Shown: positions 40,323 to 48,723 of the stretch, in pieces | Position numbering within the stretch: the first letter of the stretch is position 1 | Layout of the letters: every line of letters begins with the position of its first letter | Origin: CAXNKG01 sp964202965 | GTDB lineage: Bacteria > Acidobacteriota > Vicinamibacteria > Vicinamibacterales > UBA2999 | Direction of reading: 5' to 3' | Assembly: GCA_964202965.1 (NCBI GenBank) | Contig: CAXNKG010000002.1 | Location: forward strand, 62,001-126,000 | DNA length: 64,000 bases | Notes under the pieces: model-generated | Told to the model about the DNA's origin: nothing | Database searches by the model: none | The model's input: the letters and a program-made list of their open reading frames with translations, nothing else | Position numbers and translations under genes: made by a program

Positions 40323-41969
40323 TTATCGAATGCCCTGGAATGCTTTGGTCAGCCATTCGGCAATCGCCTTCGTCGCATCCATGCCGAGCGTACGATCTTT
40401 CAGCACCGGATACTCGCGGGGATCTCCGGTAATCGCGGGCACCAGCAGATGGTTCACTTCGCGAACCGTCACCACGGCGACCGCGCGCGGCCGGCCCTTC
40501 TGCGCAAGCTCGGCCAGGCGATCGACGTGCGCGACCGGCACTTCGGCATCCAGGTCGCCGTGGATGAAGAGCACCGGCTGGCGCACGTCCTGAATGACGC
40601 GCGCGGGGTCGAACGCCAGAAAGCCCTGGAACCAGGGGGTGTCCGCCTGCTTGCGCACGTCGGCCGGGAGCGCCTCCCACCCCTTGCCGGTGGCCACCGC
40701 CGCGTTGATGCGGCGTTGCTGCTCGATCCGTTCGACGCGTTCCGCGGGCGTGAGATTCATCCGGTCGAGCACGTGCCGCTGGCGCTCGAGGACGCGCTCC
40801 GCACCCGGTGTGGAGGGCGCCGCAATGCTGACGACGGCTGCGATCCGGCGTTCGCGGGTAGCGGCGAGAAGCGCCGTCCACGCCCCTTCGTTGTGGCCGG
40901 CGAGCGCGATGCGATCGCGGTCCACGTCACGGCGGTTCGACAGCCACCGGACGACCGCCAGCGCGTCCTCGGCGTGATCGGTCAGCGTTGCCGATTCGGC
41001 CCGGCCGCCGCTCTGGCCGTGGCCGCGCTTGTCGAAGCGGACCACCAGGAATCCCGCATCGGCAAGCGCTCCTGCCAGCTGGCCGATAACCGCGATGCCC
41101 CCAACCACCCCGTCGCGCTCATTGGCGGCTTCGCTGGCAAGGAGGACGACGGCGGGAAGGCGGGTCACGGCTGCGCCGTCCTTCTTCGCCGCGGCCGGCC
41201 ACGTCAGGGTGGCTCCAAGGTTGAAGCCGGCGGCCGGGACGTTCACCGATTCGTCGGTCGGATTCGAGTGCACGACGGTTCGCGACGTCGCGGCCGCGAC
41301 GTCATCGCGCATGACCTCGACGCCCTGTCCTGGAATGCTGACGCGAACGAGTGCCCCGCTTTCGTCGGCGTAGACGCTCAGAGGAATGACGCCGCGCGCC
41401 ACAGTCAGGGCGAGGCCGTACCGGCGGAGTGTAAAGGCCGATGTTCCGACCTGCACGCGCTCGCTATCCGAATTGATCAGCCGCAGCGTTCCCTGCGTGC
41501 CGGGGCCGATAAAGGCCGGGAACTCCTGTCCTGGCTGTGCAGACGCCAGGCGGCGCGTCAGGGCTTCGTATGACGCGAAGAAGACGTTGGGGAGGATGAC
41601 CACCTGCGGCGAAACGGTGTCGCTCTGCGTGACACCCTGGCCACCGTCGAAGCCTTTCGTCGCGGCGGTCGTGCCCGAGAAGGTGGTGTACAGCGCGGTG
41701 TTGCTTCCGTTGACTGCCGCCTCGAGGTCGAACGCCTCGGCGGTCCCATCCGCGCGATAGCGAACCTCCGCGCGCTGGATGACCACGTCCTGCGAGCCCG
41801 TGAGACGTCCTTTTCCGGTGATGGTGAGCGTGCCGTCGGTGGTCTGGACGGTGACATCCTCCCGGCCGATGACCATTCCGCCCACGAAGACGGTGTACCC
41901 GCGCTGTTGTGCCGACACCGGCGCCGCGCAAAGCAGCAGCGCGGCCCAGATAAGATAGCGGGCAGGCAT
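40323..41969 (-). CDS. exported alpha/beta-hydrolase-fold protein with Ser-to-Asn nucleophile change
   Basis: A 548-residue secreted protein. The signal peptide ends at APVSAQ, then a ~240-residue beta-rich domain leads into a C-terminal alpha/beta-hydrolase domain of the S9/dienelactone-hydrolase type (VLLASEAANERDG, VVRFDKRGHGQSGG, FIHGDLDAEVP, REVNHLLVP). Late Asp and His are present. The nucleophile elbow reads GHNEGAW, with Asn (AAC) where GHSEGG is expected. Unless homologs also use Asn, it may be inactive or use another chemistry. ATG 41969 is 22 bp from the divergent ygfZ start. Confidence 0.82.
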   Translation of the reverse strand: MPARYLIWAALLLCAAPVSAQQRGYTVFVGGMVIGREDVTVQTTDGTLTITGKGRLTGSQDVVIQRAEVRYRADGTAEAFDLEAAVNGSNTALYTTFSGTTAATKGFDGGQGVTQSDTVSPQVVILPNVFFASYEALTRRLASAQPGQEFPAFIGPGTQGTLRLINSDSERVQVGTSAFTLRRYGLALTVARGVIPLSVYADESGALVRVSIPGQGVEVMRDDVAAATSRTVVHSNPTDESVNVPAAGFNLGATLTWPAAAKKDGAAVTRLPAVVLLASEAANERDGVVGGIAVIGQLAGALADAGFLVVRFDKRGHGQSGGRAESATLTDHAEDALAVVRWLSNRRDVDRDRIALAGHNEGAWTALLAATRERRIAAVVSIAAPSTPGAERVLERQRHVLDRMNLTPAERVERIEQQRRINAAVATGKGWEALPADVRKQADTPWFQGFLAFDPARVIQDVRQPVLFIHGDLDAEVPVAHVDRLAELAQKGRPRAVAVVTVREVNHLLVPAITGDPREYPVLKDRTLGMDATKAIAEWLTKAFQGIR

Positions 41970-41991
41970 CAGCCGGATCGTATCAATCTTC

Positions 41992-42984
41992 GTGACCACC
42001 ACCGAACAGTATCGCGCCCTGACTGAACAGGCCGGAATCGGCGCTGTCGCCCTCCGTCATCCGTTGTCCGTCACGGGGAAGGACCGCGCGTCGTTCCTGC
42101 ACGGCCTGCTGTCGAACGAGGTCCGGACGCTGATCGCCGGCACCGGTTGCTATGCGGCGTGGCTCACGCCGCAGGGCCGGATGCTGACCGACGTGCACGT
42201 CTTCGAGACCGGCGACAGCATGCTGCTCGATGTGCCCGCGGACGTCGCCGGACCGGTCCTTCAGCGGCTCGATCAGTCGCTGTTCAGCGAGGACGTCCAG
42301 CTTGCGGATCTCGGAACGCGCGTCACGCCGCTCTGGATCCACGGCCCCCGCGCGGCGTCGACGATTGGCAGCGCCGTTGCGGATGCGTCGGGCCTCGACG
42401 GTTGGGCCGAGTACACACACGGCGCCTTCTCCTTCGCGGGCACGACCGTCCGCGTCGCGCGCGTCAGTCAGCTCGACGTGCCCGGGTTCTGCCTCTACGT
42501 CGAACATGGCGTCGTGGCGCCGTTGCGCGATGCCCTCGCGCGCGCCGGCGCTGTCACGGTGGATGCGCCCGCGATCGACGCCGCTCGAATCGAGGCCGGC
42601 TATCCCGTGTTCGGCGTCGACATGACCACCGACACGATTCCGCTCGAGGCCGGGATCGAGGATCGCGCCATCTCATTCACCAAAGGCTGCTATGTCGGAC
42701 AGGAAGTCATCGTCCGCGTGATGCACCGCGGAGGCGGCCGCGTCGCGCGCAGGCTGATGGGACTGCGCTTCGACGAGGGGCTTCCGGCGTCAGGCGCCAG
42801 ACTGTTCGCCGGCGAACGAGAGGCGGGATGGATTACGAGTGTCGCGCTGTCGCCGCGAACCGGCGCCATCGGCCTCGGCTACGTCCACCGCGATTCGGCC
42901 GTGGCCGGCACGCGACTGACCGTGGGCGCCGCGGGCCCTGGCGTTGTCGTCAGCGAGCGTCCGATTTCACGAGCCGGTCAATGA
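41992..42984 (+). CDS. ygfZ: YgfZ/GcvT-domain folate-binding protein
   Basis: A 330-residue tetrahydrofolate-dependent protein of the YgfZ family, which supports assembly or repair of some Fe-S enzymes. The signature KGCYVGQE is intact (FTKGCYVGQEVIVRV), and the N-terminal part has VTGKDRASFLHGLLSNEV and AAWLTPQGRMLTDVHVF. The start is GTG 41992. The last 35 bp overlap the convergent mutT gene. Fe-S enzymes in the window that might benefit include MutY and the radical SAM maturase. Confidence 0.9.
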   Translation: MTTTEQYRALTEQAGIGAVALRHPLSVTGKDRASFLHGLLSNEVRTLIAGTGCYAAWLTPQGRMLTDVHVFETGDSMLLDVPADVAGPVLQRLDQSLFSEDVQLADLGTRVTPLWIHGPRAASTIGSAVADASGLDGWAEYTHGAFSFAGTTVRVARVSQLDVPGFCLYVEHGVVAPLRDALARAGAVTVDAPAIDAARIEAGYPVFGVDMTTDTIPLEAGIEDRAISFTKGCYVGQEVIVRVMHRGGGRVARRLMGLRFDEGLPASGARLFAGEREAGWITSVALSPRTGAIGLGYVHRDSAVAGTRLTVGAAGPGVVVSERPISRAGQ

Positions 42985-43351
42985 GCTCGGCGTCCGCGGG
43001 CGGAAATCCGAGCTGCGGCAATTCCTGCCGCGCCACCCAGCGCACCTCCTGCCCGAGCTGCGGATGCGGCACCCCCCGCAGCACGCATCGGTAGAAGAAC
43101 AGCACGACTGTCCGCTCGGGATACGCGTGCGTGGTCTGGTGAACGAGCGCTCCGACGGTGACGTCCACGCCGAGCTCTTCGCGCAGCTCCCGGCGAAGAG
43201 CGGCGTCGTGCGCTTCGGCGGAGTCGACCTTGCCGCCGGGAAATTCCCACATGCCGGCGAGGTGCACCCCGGGAGGCCGGCACGTCACGAGGAATCGTCC
43301 GTCTTCTTCGATCACCGCGGCGACGACCGGGATGACCTGGCGTTCACCCAC
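42950..43351 (-). CDS. mutT: MutT-like NUDIX hydrolase (8-oxo-dGTP diphosphatase)
   Basis: A 133-residue NUDIX enzyme of the MutT type. The box GGKVDSAEAHDAALRRELREELGV is complete (Gx5Ex7REUxEExGU), preceded by GMWEFPGG, the MutT/MutY-C hallmark. It should remove 8-oxo-dGTP from the nucleotide pool. Its GTG start overlaps the mutY stop by 8 bp, so the two 8-oxoguanine defences are co-translated. It could also supply the 8-oxoG-recognition module that MutY lacks here. Confidence 0.88.
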   Translation of the reverse strand: MGERQVIPVVAAVIEEDGRFLVTCRPPGVHLAGMWEFPGGKVDSAEAHDAALRRELREELGVDVTVGALVHQTTHAYPERTVVLFFYRCVLRGVPHPQLGQEVRWVARQELPQLGFPPADAELIDRLVKSDAR

Positions 43352-44009
43352 GGCGCGACCGGCACATGCGCGACATCGGGCAGACGGCGCACTGAGGCTT
43401 CCGGGCGCTGCAGACCGTGGCGCCGAGATCCATCAACGCCTGGTTGAAATCGAAGACGCGCTTCCGCGGCACGAGCACCTCGGAGATCGCCCACAGGCGC
43501 TTCCGCATCGCATGCGCCTTTGGCTCGCCGCGCCCCACGAAGACGCGGAACAGTACGCGCGCGACATTGGTGTCGAGAATCGCCGCCCGCTGGCCGAAGG
43601 CAAAACTCCGAATGGCCCCGGCCGTATACGCGCCGATGCCCTTGAAGGACAGGAGCGTCTCGGCGACAGACGGCAACTGGCCGTTGTAGCGCTCGACGGC
43701 CTCGCGCGCGATGGCATGGAGCCGGCGCGGCCGGATGTTGTATCCGAGCGGCCGCCACGTCGTCGCCACCTCCGAGATGCGCGCGGATGCGAGCGCCTCG
43801 AACGACGGGTACTTCTTCAGCCATTCCGCGTACTTCGGGAGCACCCGGTCGACCTGGGTCTGCTGCAGCATGATCTCGGAGACCAGGATGTGGTACGGAT
43901 CCGAGGTCTTCCGCCAGGGGAGATCGCGGCCGTGCACGTCGTACCAGGCCAGGAGCGCCTGTCGAAACCGGCGGCGGGCGCCTGGAGCGGGAAGGGAAGC
44001 CGCGGACAT
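43344..44009 (-). CDS. mutY: A/G-specific adenine DNA glycosylase, short form
   Basis: A 221-residue MutY that removes adenine opposite 8-oxoguanine. The helix-hairpin-helix is FKGIGAYTAGAI, the catalytic Asp lies in ILDTNVARVL, the Glu in SEIMLQQTQV, and the [4Fe-4S] site is CSARKPQCAVCPMSRMC (C-x6-C-x2-C-x5-C). Usual MutY has ~350 residues; the C-terminal NUDIX-like 8-oxoG domain is absent, and a separate MutT overlaps the stop. ATG 44009 is 23 bp from the divergent cob(I)alamin gene start; GTG 44015 is an alternative. Confidence 0.92.
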   Translation of the reverse strand: MSAASLPAPGARRRFRQALLAWYDVHGRDLPWRKTSDPYHILVSEIMLQQTQVDRVLPKYAEWLKKYPSFEALASARISEVATTWRPLGYNIRPRRLHAIAREAVERYNGQLPSVAETLLSFKGIGAYTAGAIRSFAFGQRAAILDTNVARVLFRVFVGRGEPKAHAMRKRLWAISEVLVPRKRVFDFNQALMDLGATVCSARKPQCAVCPMSRMCRSRRG

Positions 44010-44016
44010 CCGCACC

Positions 44017-44022
44017 TATAAT
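44017..44022 (+). promoter_or_regulatory. TATAAT -10 box, probably giving a leaderless mRNA
   Basis: TATAAT ends 10 nt before the ATG at 44033, so transcription would start within a few bases of the start codon. The same CACCTATAAT string occurs before the deformylase gene. No good -35 is evident. Confidence 0.6.
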
Positions 44023-44032
44023 TTCACGCGGG

Positions 44033-44572
44033 ATGAAGATCTACACCAAGACCGGCGATAGCGGTGAGACGTCGCTCTTCGACAACACGAGGGTGTCGAA
44101 GGCCGATCCGCGCGTGGACGCGTACGGCGAGGTGGACGAATTGAACGCCTGTCTGGGCGCGGCGCTGGCTGCCGGCGTTCCCGAGGATCTCGCAGCGGAG
44201 CTGCGCGCGATTCAACAGGACCTGTTCGCGCTGGGCGCACGGCTGGCCGATCCCTCAGCGCGCATCGCCGCCCGCGTGACGAAGACCGCCATCAATGACG
44301 AGGGGATCGCCCGGCTCGAGCGGTGCATCGACCGGCTCGATACGGAGATGCCCCCGCTGCGCAGGTTCATCCTCCCGGGCGGCTCGCCGGCCGGCGCGTT
44401 TCTCCATCTGGCACGAACCGTCTGCCGGCGCGCGGAACGGAGAGTGATCGGCCTGGGCCCCGACGCCGTCGAGCCGATGGTCGTCGTCTATCTGAACCGG
44501 CTCTCCGACCTGCTGTTCACGATGGCGCGCGCGGTCAATCACCGTGCCGGGATGGCCGAAATCGAGTGGTAG
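44033..44572 (+). CDS. PduO-type cob(I)yrinic acid a,c-diamide adenosyltransferase
   Basis: A 179-residue ATP:cob(I)alamin adenosyltransferase that makes adenosylcobalamin. The family signature is intact: YTKTGDSGETSLFDNTRVSK (ATP site), DAYGEVDELNACLG, and the helix LPGGSPAGAFLHLARTVCRRAER with the conserved Arg residues, ending LLFTMARAVN. Three helices in a bundle are expected; active as a trimer. The start is ATG 44033 without a ribosome site, just after a TATAAT box. thiI follows 14 bp downstream. Confidence 0.93.
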   Translation: MKIYTKTGDSGETSLFDNTRVSKADPRVDAYGEVDELNACLGAALAAGVPEDLAAELRAIQQDLFALGARLADPSARIAARVTKTAINDEGIARLERCIDRLDTEMPPLRRFILPGGSPAGAFLHLARTVCRRAERRVIGLGPDAVEPMVVVYLNRLSDLLFTMARAVNHRAGMAEIEW

Positions 44573-44586
44573 ATCCCCATCGGGCC

Positions 44587-45783
44587 ATGACGTCGATCAT
44601 CGTCCACTACCAGGAAATCGCGCTGAAGGGGAAGAACCGGCCCTGGTTCATGGGCCGGCTCGTGAGAAACCTGCGCGAGGCCGTGAAAGGCCTTGACGTC
44701 CGCGCCGTGCGTGCGCTGATGGGCCGGATCGAACTCGTGCTCGGGCCCGGCGCGACGCGCGAGCAGGTGGGCGACCGCATCCGGCGCACTTTCGGCGTGG
44801 CCAATTTTTCGTATGCGGCCCGCACGCCGCTCGACCTGGACGCCCTGACGACGGCCATCCTCCGGGATCTGGAGGGCCGCACCTGCAGGAGCTTCCGCGT
44901 GTCGGTCAAGCGCGCCGACAAGCGGTTTCCGATGACGTCCCCGCAGGTGGAACGTGAGGTCGGCGGCCGGATCAAGGTGGCCCGCGGGTGGGACGTCGAC
45001 CTGGAGGAGGCGGAGCTCGCCATCCATATCGAGCTGCTGACGGCCGAGGCGTTCTATTTCTTCGGCAAGGAGCGCGGCCCGGGCGGGCTTCCGACCGGCA
45101 CCGCGGGCCGGGTCGTGTGCCTGCTGTCGGGCGGCATCGATTCGCCCGTGGCGGCGCATCGGATGATGAAGCGCGGCTGCGCGGTGACGTTCGTCCACTT
45201 TCACAGCTATCCCATCCTCTCGCGCGCCTCCATCGAGAAGGCCCGCCAGCTGGTGACGCTGCTCACGGAGTGGCAGCACCGGTCGCGCCTGTATCTCGTG
45301 CCCTTCGGCGACATCCAGCAGCAGGTCCTGCTGACGGTGCCCGGCCCCATGCGCGTGATCGTCTACCGGCGTCTCATGCTGCGCATTGCGGAAGCGATCG
45401 CCCAGGCGCGGCATGCGCACGCCCTTGTCACCGGTGATGTGGTGGGGCAGGTCGCGTCCCAGACGCTGGAGAATCTCTCGGTCGTCGGCCACGTGGCCAC
45501 GCTTCCGCTGTTCCGTCCGCTCATCGGGATGGACAAGGAGGAAATCACGGCGGAAGCCGTACGGATTGGCACGTATCCGATTTCCATCATTCCGGATCAG
45601 GATTGCTGCACTCTGTTCACGCCGCGCAATCCTCAGACCCGCGCGCGCCTTGCCGACATCGAGGCGGCGGAGGCCGCGCTGCCGATCGATGCCCTCGTCG
45701 AGGGCGCCGTCCGGGACGCCGCGCTCGAGGAATTTGCGTTCCCTGGCGCGATGATAGGATTGAAAGCCGAGGTGCAAGGGTGA
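44587..45783 (+). CDS. thiI: tRNA 4-thiouridine/thiazole sulfurtransferase ThiI (without rhodanese domain)
   Basis: A 398-residue ThiI: N-terminal ferredoxin-like domain (IIVHYQEIALKGKNR), THUMP domain (~60-165, with FRVSVKRADKRFP) and the PP-loop adenylation domain with SGGIDSPVAAHRM. It activates tRNA U8 for sulfur transfer. The E. coli enzyme has a C-terminal rhodanese domain; here the chain stops after the PP-loop domain, as in many bacteria, so sulfur must come from another protein. ATG 44587 begins at the fold. The stop overlaps the aldolase start (GTGA). Confidence 0.92.
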   Translation: MTSIIVHYQEIALKGKNRPWFMGRLVRNLREAVKGLDVRAVRALMGRIELVLGPGATREQVGDRIRRTFGVANFSYAARTPLDLDALTTAILRDLEGRTCRSFRVSVKRADKRFPMTSPQVEREVGGRIKVARGWDVDLEEAELAIHIELLTAEAFYFFGKERGPGGLPTGTAGRVVCLLSGGIDSPVAAHRMMKRGCAVTFVHFHSYPILSRASIEKARQLVTLLTEWQHRSRLYLVPFGDIQQQVLLTVPGPMRVIVYRRLMLRIAEAIAQARHAHALVTGDVVGQVASQTLENLSVVGHVATLPLFRPLIGMDKEEITAEAVRIGTYPISIIPDQDCCTLFTPRNPQTRARLADIEAAEAALPIDALVEGAVRDAALEEFAFPGAMIGLKAEVQG

Positions 45784-46823
45784 TCGAATCGATTCTCGGC
45801 GATGACGCCGGGCTGCTGACGCATCAGTGCCGCACGATTCCCCGCGAGGCGCTCCACCTGCCGGGTCCTGATTTCGTCGATCGCGTGTACGCGGTCACCG
45901 ACCGATCGGCCCGCGTGCTCGGCAGCCTCCAGCAGCTGTTCAGGAGCGGGCGTCTCGGCGGCACCGGGTACGTCTCAATCCTTCCCGTCGATCAGGGCAT
46001 CGAGCATTCAGCCGGTGCATCGTTCGCGCCAAACATCGAGTACTTCGACCCCGAGAACATCGTGAAGCTGGCGATCGCCGGCGGCTGCAACGCTGTGGCG
46101 TCCACGCTCGGCGTCCTCGGGGCGGTTGCCCGGAAGTACGCCCACAAGATTCCGTTCATCGTGAAGGTCAACCACAACGAGTTCATCTCGTACCCGAACG
46201 CCTACGATCAGATCCGGTTTGCGAGCGTGAAGCAGGCCTTCGACATGGGCGCGGCAGGCGTCGGCGCGACGATCTATTTCGGGTCCGAGGAATCGAAGCG
46301 TCAGATCCAGGAAGTGACCGAGACGTTCCAACAGGCGCACGAACTCGGCTTGTTCACCGTCCTCTGGTGCTATCTGCGGAACCCGGCGTTCAAGACGAAA
46401 GAGACCGACTACCATCTCGCCGCGGATCTCACCGGTCAGGCGAACCACCTCGGCGTGACGATCGAGGCCGACATCATCAAGCAGAAGCTGCCTGAGACCA
46501 ATCGCGGCTTCGAAGTCTTGAAATTCGGCAAGACGCACCCGGCGGTCTATTCGAAGCTCTCGTCGGACCATCCCATCGACCTGACGCGCTACCAGCTCGC
46601 CAACTGCTACATGGGCCGGGCGGGTCTCATCAATTCGGGCGGCGCGTCGGCCGGCGAAACCGACCTCAAGGAGGCGGTCAAGACCGCCGTCATCAACAAG
46701 CGGGCCGGCGGCACGGGTCTCATCTCCGGCCGCAAGGCATTTCAGCGGCCCATGAAGGAAGGCGTCGGACTGCTGAACGCCATCCAGGACGTCTACCTCT
46801 CCAGGGACATCACGGTCGCGTGA
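45780..46823 (+). CDS. fbaB: class I fructose-bisphosphate aldolase (FbaB/DhnA type)
   Basis: A 347-residue aldolase of the FbaB type, longer than the archaeal single-domain form. Seen: SILPVDQGIEHSAGASFAPN, IPFIVKVNHNEF (a candidate Schiff-base region), GAAGVGATIYFGS and LSSDHPIDLTRYQLANCYMGRAGLINSGG. It cleaves or forms fructose 1,6-bisphosphate by a lysine Schiff base. GTG 45780 overlaps the thiI stop, so it is translationally coupled, an odd pairing of central metabolism and tRNA modification. The last 14 bp overlap the convergent NUDIX gene. Confidence 0.9.
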   Translation: MIESILGDDAGLLTHQCRTIPREALHLPGPDFVDRVYAVTDRSARVLGSLQQLFRSGRLGGTGYVSILPVDQGIEHSAGASFAPNIEYFDPENIVKLAIAGGCNAVASTLGVLGAVARKYAHKIPFIVKVNHNEFISYPNAYDQIRFASVKQAFDMGAAGVGATIYFGSEESKRQIQEVTETFQQAHELGLFTVLWCYLRNPAFKTKETDYHLAADLTGQANHLGVTIEADIIKQKLPETNRGFEVLKFGKTHPAVYSKLSSDHPIDLTRYQLANCYMGRAGLINSGGASAGETDLKEAVKTAVINKRAGGTGLISGRKAFQRPMKEGVGLLNAIQDVYLSRDITVA

Positions 46824-47322
46824 GATATTCCCGCAGCGCCTCCAGGGTGCTGCGGAATGCCAGTTCGTCCCACGGAATCCGGTCGGGCTCGAAGAAGCGG
46901 GCCTCGAGCCCTTCGTCATCGCATCCGAGACTCCCGCCGACCACCGTGGCGGCATAGACCACGATGACCGGTGTACGGCCGGAATACGAATAGACGTTGA
47001 TGAGCCGCTCGAGGCGAACGTCCAGCCCCACTTCCTCGCGTGCTTCGCGGACGGCTGCCACCCGCACCTCTTCGCCCCGGTCCACGTATCCGCCGGGAAA
47101 GACCCACTGGCCGTATCCGGGTTCGATCGCGCGCTTCACCAGGACGATGCGGCCGCGATCGTCGGCAATGATGGTGCCGACGGCGAGCTTGGGGTCCAGG
47201 TAGAAGACGAACCCGCATGCCGCGCAGACCAGCCGCGCCGGCTCGCGGTCTCTGATCACTCGTGATTCGAGCGACCCGCCGCACGAGGGGCAGAAGCGGA
47301 ACGGCGCATCCCGAAGGGGCAT
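46810..47322 (-). CDS. NUDIX hydrolase with N-terminal zinc ribbon
   Basis: A 170-residue protein: zinc ribbon FCPSCGG...LVCAACGF (four Cys), then a NUDIX domain with GGYVDRGEEVRVAAVREAREEVGL, a complete box. The layout resembles the ends of NudC-type NADH/mRNA-cap hydrolases and ADP-ribose-type NUDIX proteins, but the NudC QPWPFPxS motif is absent, so the substrate is open. ATG 47322 (or GTG 47325) is only 18 bp from the divergent deformylase start. Confidence 0.87.
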   Translation of the reverse strand: MPLRDAPFRFCPSCGGSLESRVIRDREPARLVCAACGFVFYLDPKLAVGTIIADDRGRIVLVKRAIEPGYGQWVFPGGYVDRGEEVRVAAVREAREEVGLDVRLERLINVYSYSGRTPVIVVYAATVVGGSLGCDDEGLEARFFEPDRIPWDELAFRSTLEALREYLTRP

Positions 47323-47326
47323 CACC

Positions 47327-47332
47327 TATAAT
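47327..47332 (+). promoter_or_regulatory. TATAAT -10 box before the deformylase gene
   Basis: TATAAT ends 8 nt before ATG 47341, within the 18-bp divergent spacer. Transcription would begin at or next to the start codon. Any -35 element must lie inside the divergent NUDIX gene. Confidence 0.6.
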
Positions 47333-47340
47333 TTTTGTTC

Positions 47341-47871
47341 ATGTCGATACTGAAAGTCGCGCACATGGGGCACCCTGTGCTCCGGCAGCGCTGCCGCCCG
47401 CTCGAAAAGGCCGACCTGCGGAGTCCGCGCGTCCAGAAGCTGATCGACGACATGATCGACACGATGCGCGAGTACAGCGGCGTGGGCCTGGCGGCGCCGC
47501 AGGTGCACGAAGGCCTGCGGCTGTTCGTCGGCCTGCTCCACGACGAAGACCCGGACGAGCGCTCGGGCGCGTCGGTCATCGTGAACCCCGAGATCGTGCC
47601 CAATTCGCCCGCGCGCGCCGACGGATGGGAAGGCTGCCTGAGCATTCCCGACATCCGCGGCCTCGTGCCGCGCTTCACCGACATCACTGTGCGGGCGCTC
47701 GATCGCGAAGGACGGCCGATCGAACTGCGGCTGAAGGAGTATTCGGCGCGCGTGGCGCAGCACGAAGCCGACCATCTCGACGGCGTGCTGTTTCTCGATC
47801 GGATGACGTCCCTCCAGTCGCTGACCTATCTCGAGGAGTACTCCCGGTACCACGCGGAGGATCGCGACTGA
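47341..47871 (+). CDS. def: peptide deformylase
   Basis: A 176-residue peptide deformylase, removing formyl from nascent Met. All three motifs are present: GVGLAAPQ, EGCLSIPD (Cys metal ligand; EGCLS) and QHEADHLDG (two His and the catalytic Glu). The loop between motifs 1 and 2 (LLHDEDPDERSGASV) is typical of bacterial enzymes. ATG 47341 is used although an ATG 6 bases upstream lies in frame; the first stands 8 nt from a TATAAT box. fabG-like SDR starts inside the stop codon (TGATG). Confidence 0.94.
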   Translation: MSILKVAHMGHPVLRQRCRPLEKADLRSPRVQKLIDDMIDTMREYSGVGLAAPQVHEGLRLFVGLLHDEDPDERSGASVIVNPEIVPNSPARADGWEGCLSIPDIRGLVPRFTDITVRALDREGRPIELRLKEYSARVAQHEADHLDGVLFLDRMTSLQSLTYLEEYSRYHAEDRD

Positions 47872-48629
47872 TGCGCGTGGCGCTCGTGACCGGCGGCGGT
47901 CGCGGCATCGGCCGGGCCATTGCGAGAGCGCTCGGCGGCCCAGACACGCTCGTCGCGGTGGCGGCGCGCACCGCCGCCGACCTCGACGCCACCGTGCGCG
48001 AAGTGGAGCGTCTCGGCGGCTCCGGCATCGGTATTCAGATGGACGTCACGAACGAGCGGTCCGTCGCCGATGGCGTGCGGGCGCTTCGCGACGTGTCCGC
48101 GCACCTCGATCTGCTCGTCAACAACGCGGGCGTCGGCGGTGGGGAGCCGGTCGAGGGTTCGGATATCGCCCGGTGGCGCCGTACTATCGACGTCAATCTC
48201 ACCGGCATGTATCTCGTCACGCGCGAGGCGCTTCCGCTGATGCGCGACGGCGGGCGGATCGTCAACCAGTCATCCGTGCTCGGGCGCTTCGGCGTGCCGG
48301 GCTACACGGCCTACTGCGCCAGCAAGCATGGCGTCATCGGGTTGACCCGGGCGCTGGCCCTGGAGCTCGCGCCGCGGGGAATCACCGTGAACGCGATCTG
48401 TCCCGGCTGGGTGGACACGGAGATGGCGGCCGAAGGCATGCGTCAGGGCGCGGCCGCCACGGGCACGACGTTCGAGGAGTTCCGCGAGCGCGCGCTCGGG
48501 GCGGTCCCGATCAAGCGCATCATCCAGCCTGAGGAAGTGGCGGCGCTCGTGCAGTTCCTGTCGTCGCCCGCCGCGGCCGCGATCACGGGCCAGACCTACA
48601 ACATCTGCGGCGGCCAGACGATGGACTGA
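47871..48629 (+). CDS. short-chain dehydrogenase, FabG-like 3-oxoacyl reductase
   Basis: A 252-residue SDR: TGGGRGIGRA, NNAGVGG, Ser in NQSSVLG, YCASKHG (Tyr/Lys), and the ICPGWVDTEM and ITGQTYNICGGQTMD ends typical of FabG/PhbB-like enzymes. It likely reduces a 3-oxoacyl or related ketone with NAD(P)H. Whether it serves fatty acid synthesis or a side pathway is open, since no fab genes adjoin. Its ATG overlaps the def stop by one base. Confidence 0.85.
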   Translation: MRVALVTGGGRGIGRAIARALGGPDTLVAVAARTAADLDATVREVERLGGSGIGIQMDVTNERSVADGVRALRDVSAHLDLLVNNAGVGGGEPVEGSDIARWRRTIDVNLTGMYLVTREALPLMRDGGRIVNQSSVLGRFGVPGYTAYCASKHGVIGLTRALALELAPRGITVNAICPGWVDTEMAAEGMRQGAAATGTTFEEFRERALGAVPIKRIIQPEEVAALVQFLSSPAAAAITGQTYNICGGQTMD

Positions 48630-48706
48630 CTGCGCGTCGATACCGGTCAGCCAGAACGAGTCTGAATCTCACGGTCATTGACGCGATCGTCGATCGTCGC
48701 TGACGC

Positions 48707-48712
48707 TATAAT
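48707..48712 (+). promoter_or_regulatory. TATAAT -10 box before the double ThyX gene
   Basis: TATAAT ends 11 nt before the GTG start at 48724. A TTGACG upstream is 23 bp away and too far to be its -35 element. Transcription would begin a few bases before the start codon. Confidence 0.55.
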
Positions 48713-48723
48713 TCGTTCTGCTC

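Noticed and set aside
48678..48683. TTGACG as -35 of the ThyX promoter
   Set aside because: It is 23 bp from TATAAT, too far for sigma-70 spacing.
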